The position numbers and the translations under genes were made by a program. Source: Hyperoplus lanceolatus (Eukaryota > Chordata > Actinopteri > Uranoscopiformes > Ammodytidae). Taken from it: a DNA stretch of 64,000 nucleotides. Location: positions 5,701,501 through 5,765,500 of the forward strand of contig CM049404.1 in NCBI GenBank assembly GCA_026929865.2. The letters run 5' to 3'. The notes beneath the pieces are model-generated. The model was not told the origin of the DNA, did no database searches, and saw nothing but the letters and a program-made list of their open reading frames with translations. How positions within the stretch are numbered: position 1 is the stretch's first letter; every line of letters begins with the position of its first letter. Of this stretch, positions 1 through 49,100 are shown one piece after another.

Positions 1-300
1 GCATTAATTCACTTCAGATCAGAAATAACACAAACTATTTGGAGAAGCAGACGACAATGACGTCATTGAATTCTACATAAATCCCCCAATGCATTCTTAA
101 AATATTTTTCTCACAAGATTTACGGCACTGTGACCTTGACCTTTGACCTCCAAAATCTAAAACAGTTCATCTTTGTGTCAGAGTGGACATCTGTGCAAAG
201 GTTGAAGAAAATCCCCCAAAGCTTTCAAAACAGACATCGCGTTCACAAGAATGGCCCCGAACGGACAGATGGACAGACAACCCCAAAAACATAATGACTC
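1..300. repeat. Dispersed teleost repeat with tandem-type units
   Basis: The stretch carries the phrases tgaccttgacctttgacc (131-148), ttcatctttgtgtcagagtg and cgttcacaagaatgg. The same phrases recur at about 9870-10027 and 12980-13280, so this is a dispersed repeat, truncated here by the window edge. It lies downstream of the third mtor coding exon, inside an mtor intron. No coding content was seen. Confidence 0.7.
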
Positions 301-517
301 TGGCCTTACTAAGCCAACTATTTTCATTTAATTTCATTTAACTGTTATTTGTCCTCGAGAGACCAATTGAGGGGTGACCCTCATTTTCAATGGCGTCGAG
401 TTCAAACAAATTCCAAGAAAAACAACAATGCATACACAATATTCAATGCAAATACATCAAATACACAACGACAGGTGAAGAGAAGAAAAAAAATAATAAT
501 AAAAAAAAAAAATTAAA

Positions 518-934
518 TTAAACATTTACATAGTGGTGAAGAGTGGCAGCAATTAAAATGAAATTAAATGGGTGAAAGTACAATATAGCCTGATTAAAAC
601 AGTTACAGGTAGAGTTTGGCAGATTTAAGATAGTTTGTTTAAATTGATTAAAGGATATGAAGGTATTTAGTTTAATTTGTTGCTGTAAGTTGTTCCAGGA
701 GTCGGGGGCACTGAAGCTAAAAGCTGTCTTTCCCAGCTCAGACCGGGGTTGTGGGACATAAAGCATGAGCATGTCAGTGGAGCGGGTCTGATAAAGCCCA
801 TCTGAAATTTGCAACATTTCTGTTAAATAACGAGGAAGTATGGCTGGAGTGGATGCATTAAAACAATGGAACACAGGCCCATGGGAAGTCAAAGTGTCCT
901 TTGTGCCCTCATCTCCACCACACATAAACACCAT
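518..934 (-). mobile_element. LINE fragment, C-terminal end of reverse transcriptase ORF
   Basis: A 138-codon minus-strand frame holds the pattern RSELGKTAFSFSAPDSWNNL, the typical last segment of L2/jockey-type LINE proteins (arginine-rich, then AFS..AP..WN.LP). Only this tail is present, so it is a 5'-truncated relic inside an mtor intron. The family name is by pattern only. Not a host gene. Confidence 0.65.
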
Positions 935-998
935 AAACAGGTTCTATATTTAAACAACAAACAACACAGGCCCTGTTGCTTCCCTGCTGGTCACTTAC

Positions 999-2339
999 TG
1001 CAGCGTGGCGTCTGCCTTCGTTCCTGTCAGCTCCCAGCCACTCCAGGGCCCTCTTCACCTCAAACTCCACATACTCAGCGGTGAAGGTGTCCCCGGCCAT
1101 AGACAGGTGTCCCATGGCTTTAGAGGCCATCTCCATCACCACCGGGTCGCTGGAGGGCAGCAGGTTACGCAGGTAGTTGGCAAATCGGCTGATCCTGGTG
1201 GCATTGCCTCCCTCCACTCCGATCAGACTCACTGGAAAACAAAAGAATCCAGTCACAGTGTATTGACGTTTGACAGATACAATCCCTGCTTTCCAATACC
1301 CATACTCGCTGCTATTTAGTATGGTAGTAAAAAAGATTGACGTCAAATCAACGGAGCCTCAGTATGAAAACAAGCAGGGATGCGTCGTATATATATATAA
1401 ATGCCTACTGCATGTTAACTAGATTATTTGCATGATCAGCTGTAGTATGTAGTGTGGAAAAAAAGAAAGAGTATGCGTTTTGGAACTCAGGGTATATGTA
1501 AACTATTAGGCAGAATTTCACTGCTTATCTCAAGCCAATGCCACTACCAGACCTCAACAAGTAATTGAGAAGTTGAAGGTTAACTTTCAAAATTTGGCGT
1601 GGCAATGTTTACGCCAGCTTACCAATGGCAAGGATCCCCCCCTTCTTCTCATTCACATCAGAGCTGGATACCAGCTCAAATATGTGGTGGTTCAACTCAT
1701 CGTAGAAGGTAGTGGCTTCATCTTGGCTCAACTGTGGAAGGCACAAAACCAGTGTCACATGTCTTAAGCCCAGTTCAGACCAAAGATTCACCTTGCAACT
1801 GCTTGCGACGAGACGGTTTTAGAACGTTGCGGGATAGAAAACGCCGCGGTGTGAACTGCTCGTTGCAGCGCGTTGCAAGCCGTTGCAAGGCGTCGCAGAA
1901 GATTCAACATGTCAAATTGCAAGGTCCAGTTTTAGAACGTCTCAACCGTCTCGTCGCAAGGAGTTGCGAGTTGCAAGCAGTTGCAAGGCGAATGTTTGGT
2001 CTGAACTGGGCTTTAGAAGTTTAGAATCTGTAGGAACAACATTTCATTGTATGTCATATTCATAACAAAACTGAAGTATACATTCATTTCTGAAACAGTG
2101 AAATGGCTGATCCATCTCCAGCATTTGATGGTAACATTAAATCAGTACACAGTATCATTATTGCAATGATATCCTTTACAGCCAGTTTCTACTACGTCCG
2201 TTTATATGATTGCCATTACCTCTCTGAGCTCTGTGGTCACATAGTGCTGCAGGTCTTTGGCAGATTTCGCTCTGTTGTCTTCATTTCGACTCTTCAGCCC
2301 ACTGACGAACATTTGCAGCACAGTGGCTGTGCCTGACAT
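999..2339 (-). CDS. mtor: Serine/threonine kinase mTOR, N-terminal exons (partial)
   Basis: Three coding exons on the minus strand: 2220-2339, 1623-1731 and 999-1231, joining in frame to 154 residues. They match the start of mTOR, including [24 protein letters not shown] and [20 protein letters not shown]. This is the first part of the N-terminal HEAT-repeat solenoid, which in the full protein binds Raptor in mTORC1; the FAT, FRB and kinase domains lie off the left edge. The start was set at the ATG at 2339 because fish mTOR begins MSGT; an in-frame ATG nine bases upstream (2348) is possible. The exon begins at an acceptor at 2362, so a little 5' UTR precedes the start. Splice sites are GT-AG throughout. 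The next coding exon (expected to begin V-L-V-L-R-E-L-A) is not in 1-998. Two MITEs and a LINE tail sit in the introns. Confidence 0.95.
1284..1491. mobile_element. MITE with about 24-bp TIRs in mtor intron
   Basis: Imperfect terminal inverted repeats: left cctgctttccaatacccata, right (reverse complement) cctgagttccaaaacgcata. The interior, read on the minus strand, matches a second copy at about 25619-25870 over most of its length. About 208 bp, non-coding. It lies between mtor coding exons 2 and 3. Confidence 0.65.
1767..2012. mobile_element. PIF/Harbinger-type MITE (TTA target duplication)
   Basis: The ends read agcccagttcagaccaaa and tttggtctgaactgggct, a near-perfect inverted repeat extending inward over ttgcaactgcttgc. 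It is flanked by TTA on both sides (1764-1766, 2013-2015). The 246-bp element is largely self-complementary and could fold into a long hairpin in the mtor pre-mRNA. The TTA duplication points to PIF/Harbinger mobilisation. Confidence 0.75.
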
Positions 2340-2821
2340 GATCACCATCTGGACGGCCTTGTCTGCAAGTAAATAAGTACAACGTGCATGCTCTGACTAT
2401 GGCGTTCAGGGTTCTCAAAGCAAATGCGACAAAGGTAAAGAAGAACAAGCACAAATGAGGTACTTTAAAAGAAAGAACATTTGCCCTTAGTAGTTAACAC
2501 AGGTCATTGTTGTTGTTGTTGTTATTGTTAGCAGATGTTAAAGCTAGCTAACGTGTCTTTTTAGCCTAACACATTGTCAACCTTGTTTATAAGCAACATG
2601 TCAAACAGAGACATAACATAGATCTAGAGAGATAGCATCATTTACACTACTGGTAAAACTACAGATACGTCTAGGAGTATAGGTCAGGTGCTATGCTAAT
2701 TCAGAGTCTCATGAGTTTACCATGTTGGTGTTATTTAGCTAATGTTAGCCAATGCTAAAGTTAAGCGTTCTACTGCAACTAAGAGTTAGCAAGATAGCAA
2801 AGTGTATAATGTAGCACTTAC

Positions 2822-2910
2822 GTGTTTATCTTAATATGTCGGCCACTAAATTGCTATGCAACTCTTGCAGAATATCTCTCATTCTCCGACTTCCTTCCTA
2901 GCATGGGGCA
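2822..2910 (-). promoter_or_regulatory. Probable mtor non-coding first exon and core promoter
   Basis: On the minus strand a good donor (AAACAC then gtaagtg) ends an exon at 2822. Just upstream are ETS-like GGAAGT sequences near 2885-2900 and no TATA box. If transcribed from here, the leader holds a short upstream ORF beginning in the GAGAATGAG context near 2884 and ending at the TAA near 2828. Inferred from splice and motif signals only. Confidence 0.45.
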
Positions 2911-3060
2911 GTGTAAGCTAGCTGCAGTGCCGCTATGGTCAGATGGAACGTCTCAAGCACAGGAGACATATGTAAAACATCACGAGCGCCGAGCTGCGTT
3001 CACTTTTTCCTGCGCAGAGATGGACGCATGACTGCGGCAGCGGACCATATCCTGTGATAG

Positions 3061-3062
<2 letters not shown>

Positions 3063-3149
<87 letters not shown>
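3063..3149. repeat. (TA)n microsatellite
   Basis: About 87 bp of nearly pure TA with two small interruptions. It adjoins the left arm of a Tc1-type element, whose outermost bases are missing there, so the TA target site may have expanded over the element end. Confidence 0.95.
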
Positions 3150-3151
<2 letters not shown>

Positions 3152-3154
3152 CTT

Positions 3155-4288
3155 CAAATATTTCTTTATATCTCTTCATGGGACAACACTGAAGAAATGA
3201 TACTTTCATACAATGTAAAGTAGTCAGTGAACAGCTTGTATAACAGTGTACAGCTTGTATAACAGTGTAAATAGCCTACTGTCCCCTCAAAATAACTCGA
3301 CACACAGCCATTAATGTCTAAACTGCTGGCAACAAAAGTGAGTACACCCCTTAGTGAAAATGTCCAAATTGCGCTCATAGTGTCAATATTTTGTGTGGCC
3401 ACCATTATTTTCCAGCACTGCCTTAACCCTCTTGGGCATTGAGTTCACCAGAGCTTCACAGGTTGCCACTGGAATCTTTTTCCACTCATTCATGACGACC
3501 TCACAAAGCTGGTGGATATTAGTGTCCTTGCACTCCTCCACCTTCTGTTTGAGGATCCTCCAAAGATGCTCAATAGGGTTTAGGTCTGGAGACATGCTTG
3601 GCCAGTCCATCACTTTTACCCTCAGGTGGTTGGTGTGTCATGGTCTGGGGCAAAATGAGTGCTGCCAGCACTGGGGAACTACAGTTCACTGAATGCCAAC
3701 ATACTGTGTCATACTGATGCATAGCATGATCCCCTCCCTTCGTAAACCCGGCCGCAGGGCAGTATTGCAACATGATAACGATCCCAAACACACCTCCAAA
3801 CCACCACTGCCTTGCTAAAAAAGCTGAGGGTAAAGGTGATGGACTGGCCAAGCATGTCTCCAGACCTAAATCCTATTGAGCATCTTTGGGGCATCCTCAA
3901 ACCGAAGGTGGAGGAGCGTAAGGTCTCTAATATCCAGCAGCTCCTTGATGTCGTCATGAATGACTGGAAGAGGATTCCAGTGGCAACCTGTGAAGCTCTG
4001 GTGAGCTCCATGCCCAAGAGGGTTAAGGCAGTGCTGCAAAAATATAGTGGCCACACAAAATATTAACACTTTGGGCCCAATTTGGACATTTTCACTAAGG
4101 GGTGTACTCACTTTTGTTGCCAGCAGTTTAGACATTAATGGCTGTGTGTCGAGTTATTTTGAGGGGACAGTACATTTACCGTTATATAAGCTGTACACTG
4201 ACAACTTTACATTGTATCAAAGTGTCATTTCTTCAGTGTTGTCCCATGAAAAGATGTGAGAGGTGTACTCACTTTTGTGAGATACTGT
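3155..4288. mobile_element. Palindromic Tc1/mariner relic with two opposed transposase C-termini
   Basis: Both arms carry the C-terminal third of a Tc1-type transposase in opposite orientation: minus strand 3383-3613 and plus strand 3812-4066. Each shows WPSMSPDLNPIEHLW (the third catalytic acidic residue region) and ends GHTKY. The two copies differ at several residues, so they are not a recent duplication. Outer inverted repeats share ttcatgggacaacactgaag. The right arm ends gatactgta within TA-rich DNA. The left arm lacks roughly the outer 40 bases and has a short internal duplication (acagcttgtataacagtgta). No N-terminal DNA-binding region is left. Confidence 0.85.
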
Positions 4289-4289
4289 A

Positions 4290-5800
4290 TATATTTATAT
4301 GATACTAATGATAATATATAACCCTATATGGTTTTTCTAAATAAATATTCACCCTTTAAAAAAGTTGTTCTCAACATGTGGACACCTTTTATATGCTATC
4401 CATGATGGACACCTGTGTTCAGATCCCCATTTCCAAGGTTTCAAAACCAGGGCACAATACTAAAAGGGTACACTGGGAGAGTGCCCGATTCGAAACTCTG
4501 AAAAATGTGTAATTGAAGATTTTGAGTAAGAAAAAAGAAAATACAAAATCCTGGTTGAAATTTGTTCAGACTGTAACCTCTTTTTTAATGTTGCAAAACC
4601 TTTTTTTTTTTTTTACAAGATTTCAAGTTTTAAAACACAGTTTCAAGCCTTTGAACATTTTCATATAAAAGGATTCTCTGACAAGCTTACCTTTGTAGGA
4701 ATCGTTTTAATAGGCTACATTTAAAAAGTGACACATATAAATTGTAATTGGGCCATTAGACAGTGGAGCTGACTTCAGCTTTATTTTTTCTCAAAGCTGA
4801 ACAATAAAATAACATCATATTGCACGTGTTAATATTCAGTAATACCCTTAATAAGTCTGCATTTAAATGACCAGCTAACCTTTGAAGGAATTAGTTTTAT
4901 TACATTTCAAAAAAATCAATTGGGCATCATGACATTGAAGCTGATTTTAGCTTTACCTTTCTCAATAAACACTGCATGTAGTATTGTAATTCCGGTCTGT
5001 TGCTCTCATGTGTTAGCATAGCATTTACATATAATTCTAAAAATGATAGAGTACAATAGAGATAACATGACCTCAAACAGAAAATAGAACAAGTTGCACA
5101 TTGATCTTGTCACAAACTCCTTACAACTAGGATGTTTGTTATTATATTTTGTAAGTAGATATGCTTGATGGATTCTAGCTATACGTAGGCACATATAAGC
5201 TATAATGTATATGTACCCACCCCACCTTCCCCTGCAGTGAATTATTTTACTTTTGCAGAAAGATTTTTGCAGGATCCCATCACATTTTTACAAGTCACAT
5301 TTTAATTGAATTGTATTAATTTAAAAAACATACATACAATTATACATCTCTCATGACTCTATCTCTCTCATTCATGCATATCATTTAATATTCATCACCC
5401 AAACCCACCAGGAAATCAGAAATGTAAACAATATAACAGGTAGGCTACAGTACCAAATATCATACATGAATAACTGTATACAGTAAATATAATAAAAATA
5501 TACAAAAGAACATACACATGAAAAACAGACTCTCACAGTATCATTTATACAATGGAACTAAAAAAAACTTATGCATTTTCATTGTCATTGAGGCAGCTAA
5601 GGTGAGGCAATGAAATAGAAGAAATGTAACTAACTACTTGGCATTGATACAGTGCATGAATACAAAAACATAATAACAAAAGATTTCAGTGCGAATATGT
5701 GGCATAAGACAGCACTCCCAATGCAAAACATTTTCCTTTATGAAGCTATCTGTTTGTCTAACCGCTATTCTATATAAGAAAGCTTCCTACTTATTCGTAG
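4290..5800. other. Intergenic spacer between mtor and col20a1, no gene seen
   Basis: AT-rich DNA without a supported ORF or RNA gene. A 21-bp piece at 5216-5236 (caccccaccttcccctgca) matches the end of the pogo-like element at 7403-8528 and may be a solo terminus. The left part may hold the distal mtor promoter and the right part the col20a1 3' UTR. Confidence 0.5.
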
Positions 5801-5806
5801 TTTATT
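5801..5806 (-). terminator. Candidate polyadenylation signal of col20a1
   Basis: AATAAA on the minus strand (tttatt on the plus), about 225 bp beyond the col20a1 stop codon. It is the first canonical hexamer I found downstream. The 3' UTR end is unproven. Confidence 0.35.
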
Positions 5807-6029
5807 TAGTTGCAATATTTTACATCACAAAACACTGCAACAAGAGGACAGAGGGGGATTCTTCTTGTATTGTTTCCTTCTCTCAGCATCGGTCATTGGC
5901 AAATGTAAGGCACCAAACATCTTCAGTGGTGCTTTTTCTTTTAGCTCAATTCCCAGTCCAAAGGGAACCATAGTCATTTCAAACCAACTTCAGTCACCTT
6001 ACCATTGCGGCCTGCTTGTAAATATCCGC

Positions 6030-42330
<36,301 letters not shown>

Positions 42331-42349
42331 GAGTGGAGCCTAGAAACAT

Positions 42350-44680
42350 GAAAAACAGTGTTATGAATATTTGATTTACTTTTAACATTTTGTATTTTTT
42401 ATTTCATTCATTTGACATTTTATTTATTATACATAGCCTACAAAAATGAATTAACTTAGTAGGTAAATAATCATAAAAAGACCAAGTAAAAAGAAATGAC
42501 CAAACAAGGTAATAGTGGAGCAGTAGAGACAGAAGACTAGAATATTTAAAACCCTGTATAGCAATAGGCCTACATAATAATATTCTGTGACATTGTTCAA
42601 AGATTCACAGGCTTTTGAATAGCAGGTGGATAGATAAGTATTTTTGTTCAATTCTTTCAATCTTGCTCAAAAGAAAAAGAGAGCAAACCTAGCATCAACA
42701 AATGTAATCTGTCACCTTTTCCCACCCATGGAAACTCTTTTAAGGCTGACTCAGACCACAGTGCTTCAGTGCATGTCCCTATTATTACAGACCCCTCAAA
42801 CTTGGCAGCTAATTACACACACAGGGGGCTGTAATATTAACACACACGCAACACTTTAAGAGGCCATAAACCTAACTGGCCTTCTGTCTGAAGGGGCCTA
42901 CGTTTAACAGGGCACAACATGTACAAGCCTTCCACTATTGGACTGCACTTATGACATAAATAGATTGATATTATTTGCCAACTTTATCAAGCAAAACAGT
43001 TGTTTCAACTTTAAAGCCATTAGTCACTGTTTCCTCTATGTATTGCTTTGCATTACATTTGGGGGGTTATAAAAAGTCAAATGTCCACCACCCATTTCTA
43101 TATTTCCAAGGTATCCAACAAAACACAGTCAAATACTTTTTAACTAGCGTTTGAGGTACACTAGGAGAAACTGCAGGACATTGATTTGTTATTTGTGTTA
43201 GCAGGAGGTCTTTAGAAAACCACCGCAAAACCCAGCTGACATCTGTTCTTTGTGAGTAAAAACATTAACCTTAGAATTCATAAAATGATCCAGGGTTGTT
43301 TGATAAAGTAGGGGTTCAGTGGGTTCACATCATATCATAATAAAGACTCATTTCTATATTGGTAGATTAGTTTACCTCTGTCCTCTTATTTACATGCATG
43401 CATGTTGGAGGTTTTGTGTCTGTTTTTCAATCTATTTAAAAGGTGCACTATGTAACTTTGAGTGTGTCAGAGAAGTGAAAAATGTCCAAGATATACTCTA
43501 ATAACTAAATAAACAAACTTTCTTCACTCGAAAATTGGATCCCTGTAACATTGTTTGAAGTTAGAAAGCTACCAGAGACGTTACTGTTGTTGTTTACAGC
43601 AGCAGGGCCCACAGTTTGGTTTACAAACATATTCTAGTCTTACGTTTGGTTCCAGATTCCTCAAAATAATTTAGCATTGATATATGATGATGCTATAATT
43701 ATTCAATACTAAGAATTACATAGAGAAAATATGTTCTGTAAACGAACTGCGGGCTCTGCAAATGTAAACAAATCCCCCTCCCCTAAAACTGCATAGTGCA
43801 TCTTTAATTACACAGAGTAGGCCTACTTAAGTATTTTATTTTATGCATATTTTATTGACTTTCAGTCTGAGATTTCTGCTTGTATTGTGAACATGTCACA
43901 TGACAAGACAGATGCCACTAAGGCTTACTTACACACACTGTGCCAAAATGTATCTCGCCTATTAGGAACAGGTAACTTTTTATTCTATGTGTAAAAACAC
44001 TTGACTCTTATTTTGGATTTTTCTTTTTTTGGACGATTGTGGATATGTCTGTGGAATAGCAATATAGCAATATCCAATGTGAGCAATCCTCAAATAATTA
44101 TCCCAAACTGTGCATAAGTGTCATGGAAAATAAATCACCACATTTCAGTGAGAAAAGTGGTCTCAACTCGCCTTACTTTACTGCCTCACCTGGAAAAAAT
44201 GACACCGGCAAAAAGGCAGTGTACGCAGGTGTGCACTGATTTATAGAATCAACATGGGAAACATTGGACAAGCACAAAACAATACAATCTGCCATAGTAA
44301 ACACACATTGAGTAGTAGGCCTGTAGACAATGACAGTGATGTGTAGGATAAAATTGACCAACCACGTAGGCTACATTATAGTAGTTAATAGGCAAGTAGG
44401 TAACTGTAATAGCCAACGTAAAAGACGAAATATTTTCACTTGTGATGATTTCAATGACTTTTAAAATAGTGACAATTATTTTTGATACGCATTTCTATCA
44501 CACAAAATATAAAAAGCTAGACCTATTGAATAAAGGCTGTTTAACAACCATAATGAACAATGGACGATAACATAAGAATTTTAAAACTTTAGTCGATTAG
44601 CCTACATGAGAACAAATAGCAGGGGAAAAACACTGTAGACTAGGCTACTTGATCATAATCGCAACTTTTCCCAGTTGAGG
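42350..44680. other. First col20a1 intron, one MITE seen
   Basis: Runs from the non-coding first exon to the signal-peptide exon. AT-rich, with the MITE at 43440-43803. No supported coding sequence. Confidence 0.5.
43440..43803. mobile_element. TTAA-flanked MITE (ggtgcactatg type)
   Basis: Left aaggtgcactatgtaac and right (reverse complement) agatgcactatgcagtt, flanked by TTAA (43436-43439, 43804-43807). A common fish MITE layout. Confidence 0.6.
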
Positions 44681-44686
44681 TCTTAC

Positions 44687-44830
44687 CTGTTGTCTTTTGT
44701 TTTGGTTATTTCACGTTATTCCTGCAGAGAGCCTCCTCCACGCAGCATACCAACACGCTCCAGTTCCGCTAAACTGTGAAGCTAGCCCTCTACACCTCAG
44801 GTTGGAGCTTATCTGATCTCAAGTCAGGGT
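44687..44830 (-). promoter_or_regulatory. Probable col20a1 non-coding first exon
   Basis: On the minus strand a strong donor (AACAG then gtaagac) at 44687 ends a leader that would join the acceptor at 42339, nine bases before the start codon. The 5' limit is a guess. The leader has a ten-codon upstream ORF, ATG at 44748 to TAA at 44716. Confidence 0.5.
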
Positions 44831-44934
44831 GAAATACGAGATGCAAGACCCTCCTGCTGCTCCAGCCTGGGCGTGGCACGCTCGTAAAAGGCACTGATCA
44901 AAACCTCAACAGTGCAAAGGAAACAAACACTGAG

Positions 44935-44942
44935 TGACGTCA
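44935..44942. promoter_or_regulatory. CRE palindrome TGACGTCA upstream of col20a1
   Basis: A perfect TGACGTCA about 100 bp upstream of the presumed col20a1 first exon; a candidate CREB/ATF site placed by position only. Confidence 0.45.
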
Positions 44943-44949
44943 TTGCCTC

Positions 44950-46190
44950 ACCTGCCCGCACCTGCCTAGTAGAATATTCTAACTGTCCCAAAAAGCCATC
45001 TATGGGATATACACCGACATTGTCATTTAATTATGGCACATAACTTTTGCTAAAAAAGCCTACATGTGACAGTTAAACTATTTATAGTAACCATCAGAAG
45101 AGAAGAAGTGCATACAAAGAAGAACCCAAACAGCTATAGTCAGTTCATTCATTGTTGATTGAAAATTAGTCAGCAAACCATATCCTTAGTTTCTAAAGCT
45201 TTGTGTATGTGATAGTACCTGAAATTCTTTGTGTTTTAATACTGTTAATTGGACAACACATTTAGTTCATAGCTTTAGGAAATAGATTTTTAATGTTTTT
45301 TTCTAACAATTCTTGAAGACCAAACAATTGTTTAATTGATCGAGAAAAATCCATCAACCAACAGATTTATTAAAAATAACCATACATTTTTTATAAATTA
45401 TTTAAAATGTATTTTGCGTCACTCTCTGGCTCAAAGAAAGGTGACAGAACCCATTCCTGTAACTCTGTGTGCATTTCTGATCTAGGAATGGGCAACGGTC
45501 TCTCATCCAGGTTAGCTTAGCTAAAACACTGGTAGTCAAGGGGAGCAGGTCAAAAGATAAACTTTACAACATCACTAAACGCTCCTGTGTGCTTGTTGGG
45601 ACTTTTTGATTTATTTACCACGTTATGTTGCAGCCAAAAACATACGTGAGCGTCACAGGCACTTCCTGGTTTCTTTCTAGTATGTATTTGACTAAAAGAA
45701 AATTTGAACAAGTTTATTCTAAATCATTTTTCATGAACATTTGATTTTTGATTCTTGATTCTGTAATTTCATGCTCCTGCAATACAATTTCCCTTCAGGG
45801 ATGAATAAATTATGTATCTACCTATCCATTTAGGTATACACAAGGAAAGAAGATACTCACACAAGCATTTGACAAGCATCAACAGTAGCACGGATAAATT
45901 ACCGACTAGAAAATTAGATGTCAAAGGATCCTTGGCTCTCCACCAACATAATACTTTCTTGACAGTTCCCTTCGGCAAAAGATCATAGCTTGATTCAAGC
46001 AGACAGTTAATGCACAGCTGATACTGCGACCAGTGGGGCCTGAAGACATTAATGAAAGACAAGGGCTGGAAAAGGCTGTTTCCTCTTTGAGTGTTACAGT
46101 TTTTTCAAGCTCTAAAGCTGTGATGTCACTGTTCAAGTTGTAAAGGAGTGAAGAGTCTAGAGATTTCATTGGTCCATAGTACATCACATG
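44950..46190. other. Spacer between col20a1 and slc35c2
   Basis: Holds a reversed partial copy of the aactattcctttaa MITE family (about 45430-45608) and a LINE-type 3' tail (caatttcccttcagggatga near 45785). The right part, 45840-46195, is presumably slc35c2 3' UTR. No further gene seen. Confidence 0.5.
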
Positions 46191-46195
46191 TGATG

Positions 46196-49100
46196 TCACC
46201 GCAGAGTGATTTCTTGTTCTTCGTCAGCAGAGTAGTCCTCCTCTCTTTCGTCTGTGTTTAGCAGTAATGGCATCTCAAACTCTGGGCTCTTACTGTTGAG
46301 CTGCCTTGTAGAAGGGCCGTTATCTGATGGAAAATATCACAAAATCCACATGGTCAACAACTAGGTCGTCCTCCACTCAAAATGGCTGCTTATTGTTGAC
46401 TTGACTTAGATGTTTGAGCTTGACTGTGCACAATGACGCATGGGCATGAGAATAAGACTTTTCAATAAAGTAGAAGAATATCTTGTGTCAAGTAGTTCAA
46501 ATTTTGAAATGAAAAATGTATTGCATGTTCATAGATTCTGGATTGTTCAATGAGCGAGAAGGAATAGATGTTTTGTATTTCTTTTTGTGGATAAAAACAT
46601 TTTAGACATTGCTCATGGGTGAATATTCCATACGGATTTTATTATTATTACTTTTAATAATTCAACACATTATTGCGACTGCAAGGCTCAACAGTTTTTA
46701 ATAAATAATATAACAAAGACTTACTTTTTGAATATGTCTTGAGTCCCACGTGCAGTGAAATGCCACACAGACAAACAGCAAATCCCAGCCAATTAAGCAA
46801 GCTCATTTTGTCTCCCATCAGAGATGCCGCCAAAATCAGAATACAAATCTCCTACAGAAAAAAACACAATGAAGGCAATGAGAGAATGTGTGTATTAGAC
46901 AGGTCTGTTCAATTTTCAGAGATCAAATTCTAGTAGAGTTTAAAAAAATAGGTGTATTGGCTTACTAGCCTTTCATAAGCACCAAAAGCAAAACAGTGAA
47001 CTTTCATATACTGTATTAAACCAAAAAGATAGTCATACTACACACACAAAATACCTTAAATATCCCCGATATGGATAACGTAAGGCTGGAGGTTCGGGAG
47101 ACTAGCAGGAACTCTGAGAAGCCTAAACCAAAGGCCAGTGAGCCCCCGAAAGCCAGAGTGAGGAGTGAATACAGGAGAGGGGAGGAATCAGTCACCCGGA
47201 ATAACTTCTCGGAGGTGCTGAGGCTCAGGCCTGGAACAGAAAGGACAATCTACGATCATGTTACAAAAAATAAATATAGAAAATGTGATTTAAAAAAAAT
47301 GCAGTTTGAAAAGCCCTAATATATATTATCACGATGAACCACATTGTTATCGAATGTTTTAAAATTAATATTGTGTTAATGTGTGTGTGTGTGTGTGTTC
47401 AACCTGCATAAACTTGGGCATGTAGAAGGCAATAGGCTCTATCAACTTACTCAGATTCTAATCTACAAATGCTCAGCAGCTAACAGCTAATTGTTACAAT
47501 TGAGCTACACAGAAAGCTGTTTGGTTGCATTGACTGAACGTCATCCATTTACAGCAGTGACAAGAGAAAACATTGAGGATGACTAACCACCGCTTAAGAC
47601 TAGACTCACCTTCATTATACAGGAAAAGAGGAAAGAGGCCTAGGAACATGAGTGGTTGGAGGTGGTACATAGCATCTATTGGGTTGGCAAGCCCTGGAAG
47701 AAAGCACAACATGAAAATTAACTCTAAAAAAGGAGGAAAATTCCGCAACAGCTTAGATGAGTTTCCACATTTTAAAATCTCATGAATTTGAAAAAAAAAC
47801 GTTCCAAATAGTCATGTGAAAAGGGCTGATTTTATCTTAGCTGCATGTTGATTTCAGTTTTGATGGTGGTGATATTAAAAAATGGATCTCCAATTTGAAA
47901 TTCTAAAACCATAAAGCCTCTGAAACTTAAGAAAACTCATCTGAAGGCCAACTGGCCAAGCATATCGGAATATGTCTGGTATCTGATGAAGGTATTGAGT
48001 GCACAGCTAAAATTCTGTTGCTTATGGGGAAGGAGATATATCAATATATTTCAGTGTATTGTACTTGCAAGTAACTGGATATTTCAATTGATTTTCAATG
48101 TGACACACTAACACTGACCCAGCTCTGCTTTCTGCATGAGGAGCTGCGTGAGGGTCCAGCGGATGCCCCCTATGAAGGAGGCCATCAGCACCATGATGAA
48201 GCCCTCCAGGTTGAACTGGGTGGACTCAAACGTAGCCATGAACAGACCAGAGAAGATAAGCAGGACCACCACCACCAGACAGGAGTTCTGGTTCAATCAA
48301 ACATAAAGGGACAGATGGTAAGAAGACACAACAGAAGAATGAAAAGTGTCTGAAGATGAGAGTACATGATAACAATACAATAATAATACATATAAATATA
48401 TTTATATTTGCCATATAAATTATTTCACAAATTATATAAAACATACATAAAACTTTTGCTTAAATAGACTATATTGTCACGCTCCAGTTCTGCAAGGCTG
48501 TACTTCACTGACTGACCAGAAGATGGCAGCTTTCTGCCTCTGTATTGGCCTTGGATAGAAAACAGTGATGTCATCATTCATTGTAAAGACTGTAACTATT
48601 ACAATGTTCATTGTGTTTCTGATTATACTTAAAATTGCACAACAATATTGTGTATATTTCTACACACAAGACAACTATGCTATTATGGTTGACCTGTGTT
48701 GAATTACATGTAGCATGTATGTCAATACTATCAGGGAAGCAAGACTTCTCCCCAGGCACATCTTATCTGTACTGCTGGCCACGCACACAGCGATTACATT
48801 GAGTGTGAGACTTAAGCCTTGAGGTCCACAGATGAGCCACTGTGTCTATCATAAATCTCAAACCATCATCACTGACACCGGTAATTATTAAACACTAATA
48901 CCAATATCCATGAAGAAAAATTAACTTGACATTTACTTCTCCAAGAGTCAAATTATTTACTTAAAATACCCTGAGTCACAAAATTTGCCACATTTTTGAT
49001 TTTCACTTCATTCTTTAGTTTACCGGAATGACAAATGAATTAAAGAAATATAAAATATAGAAATTAGGAATAAACAATTATTGCTGCAAATAATTCCAGA

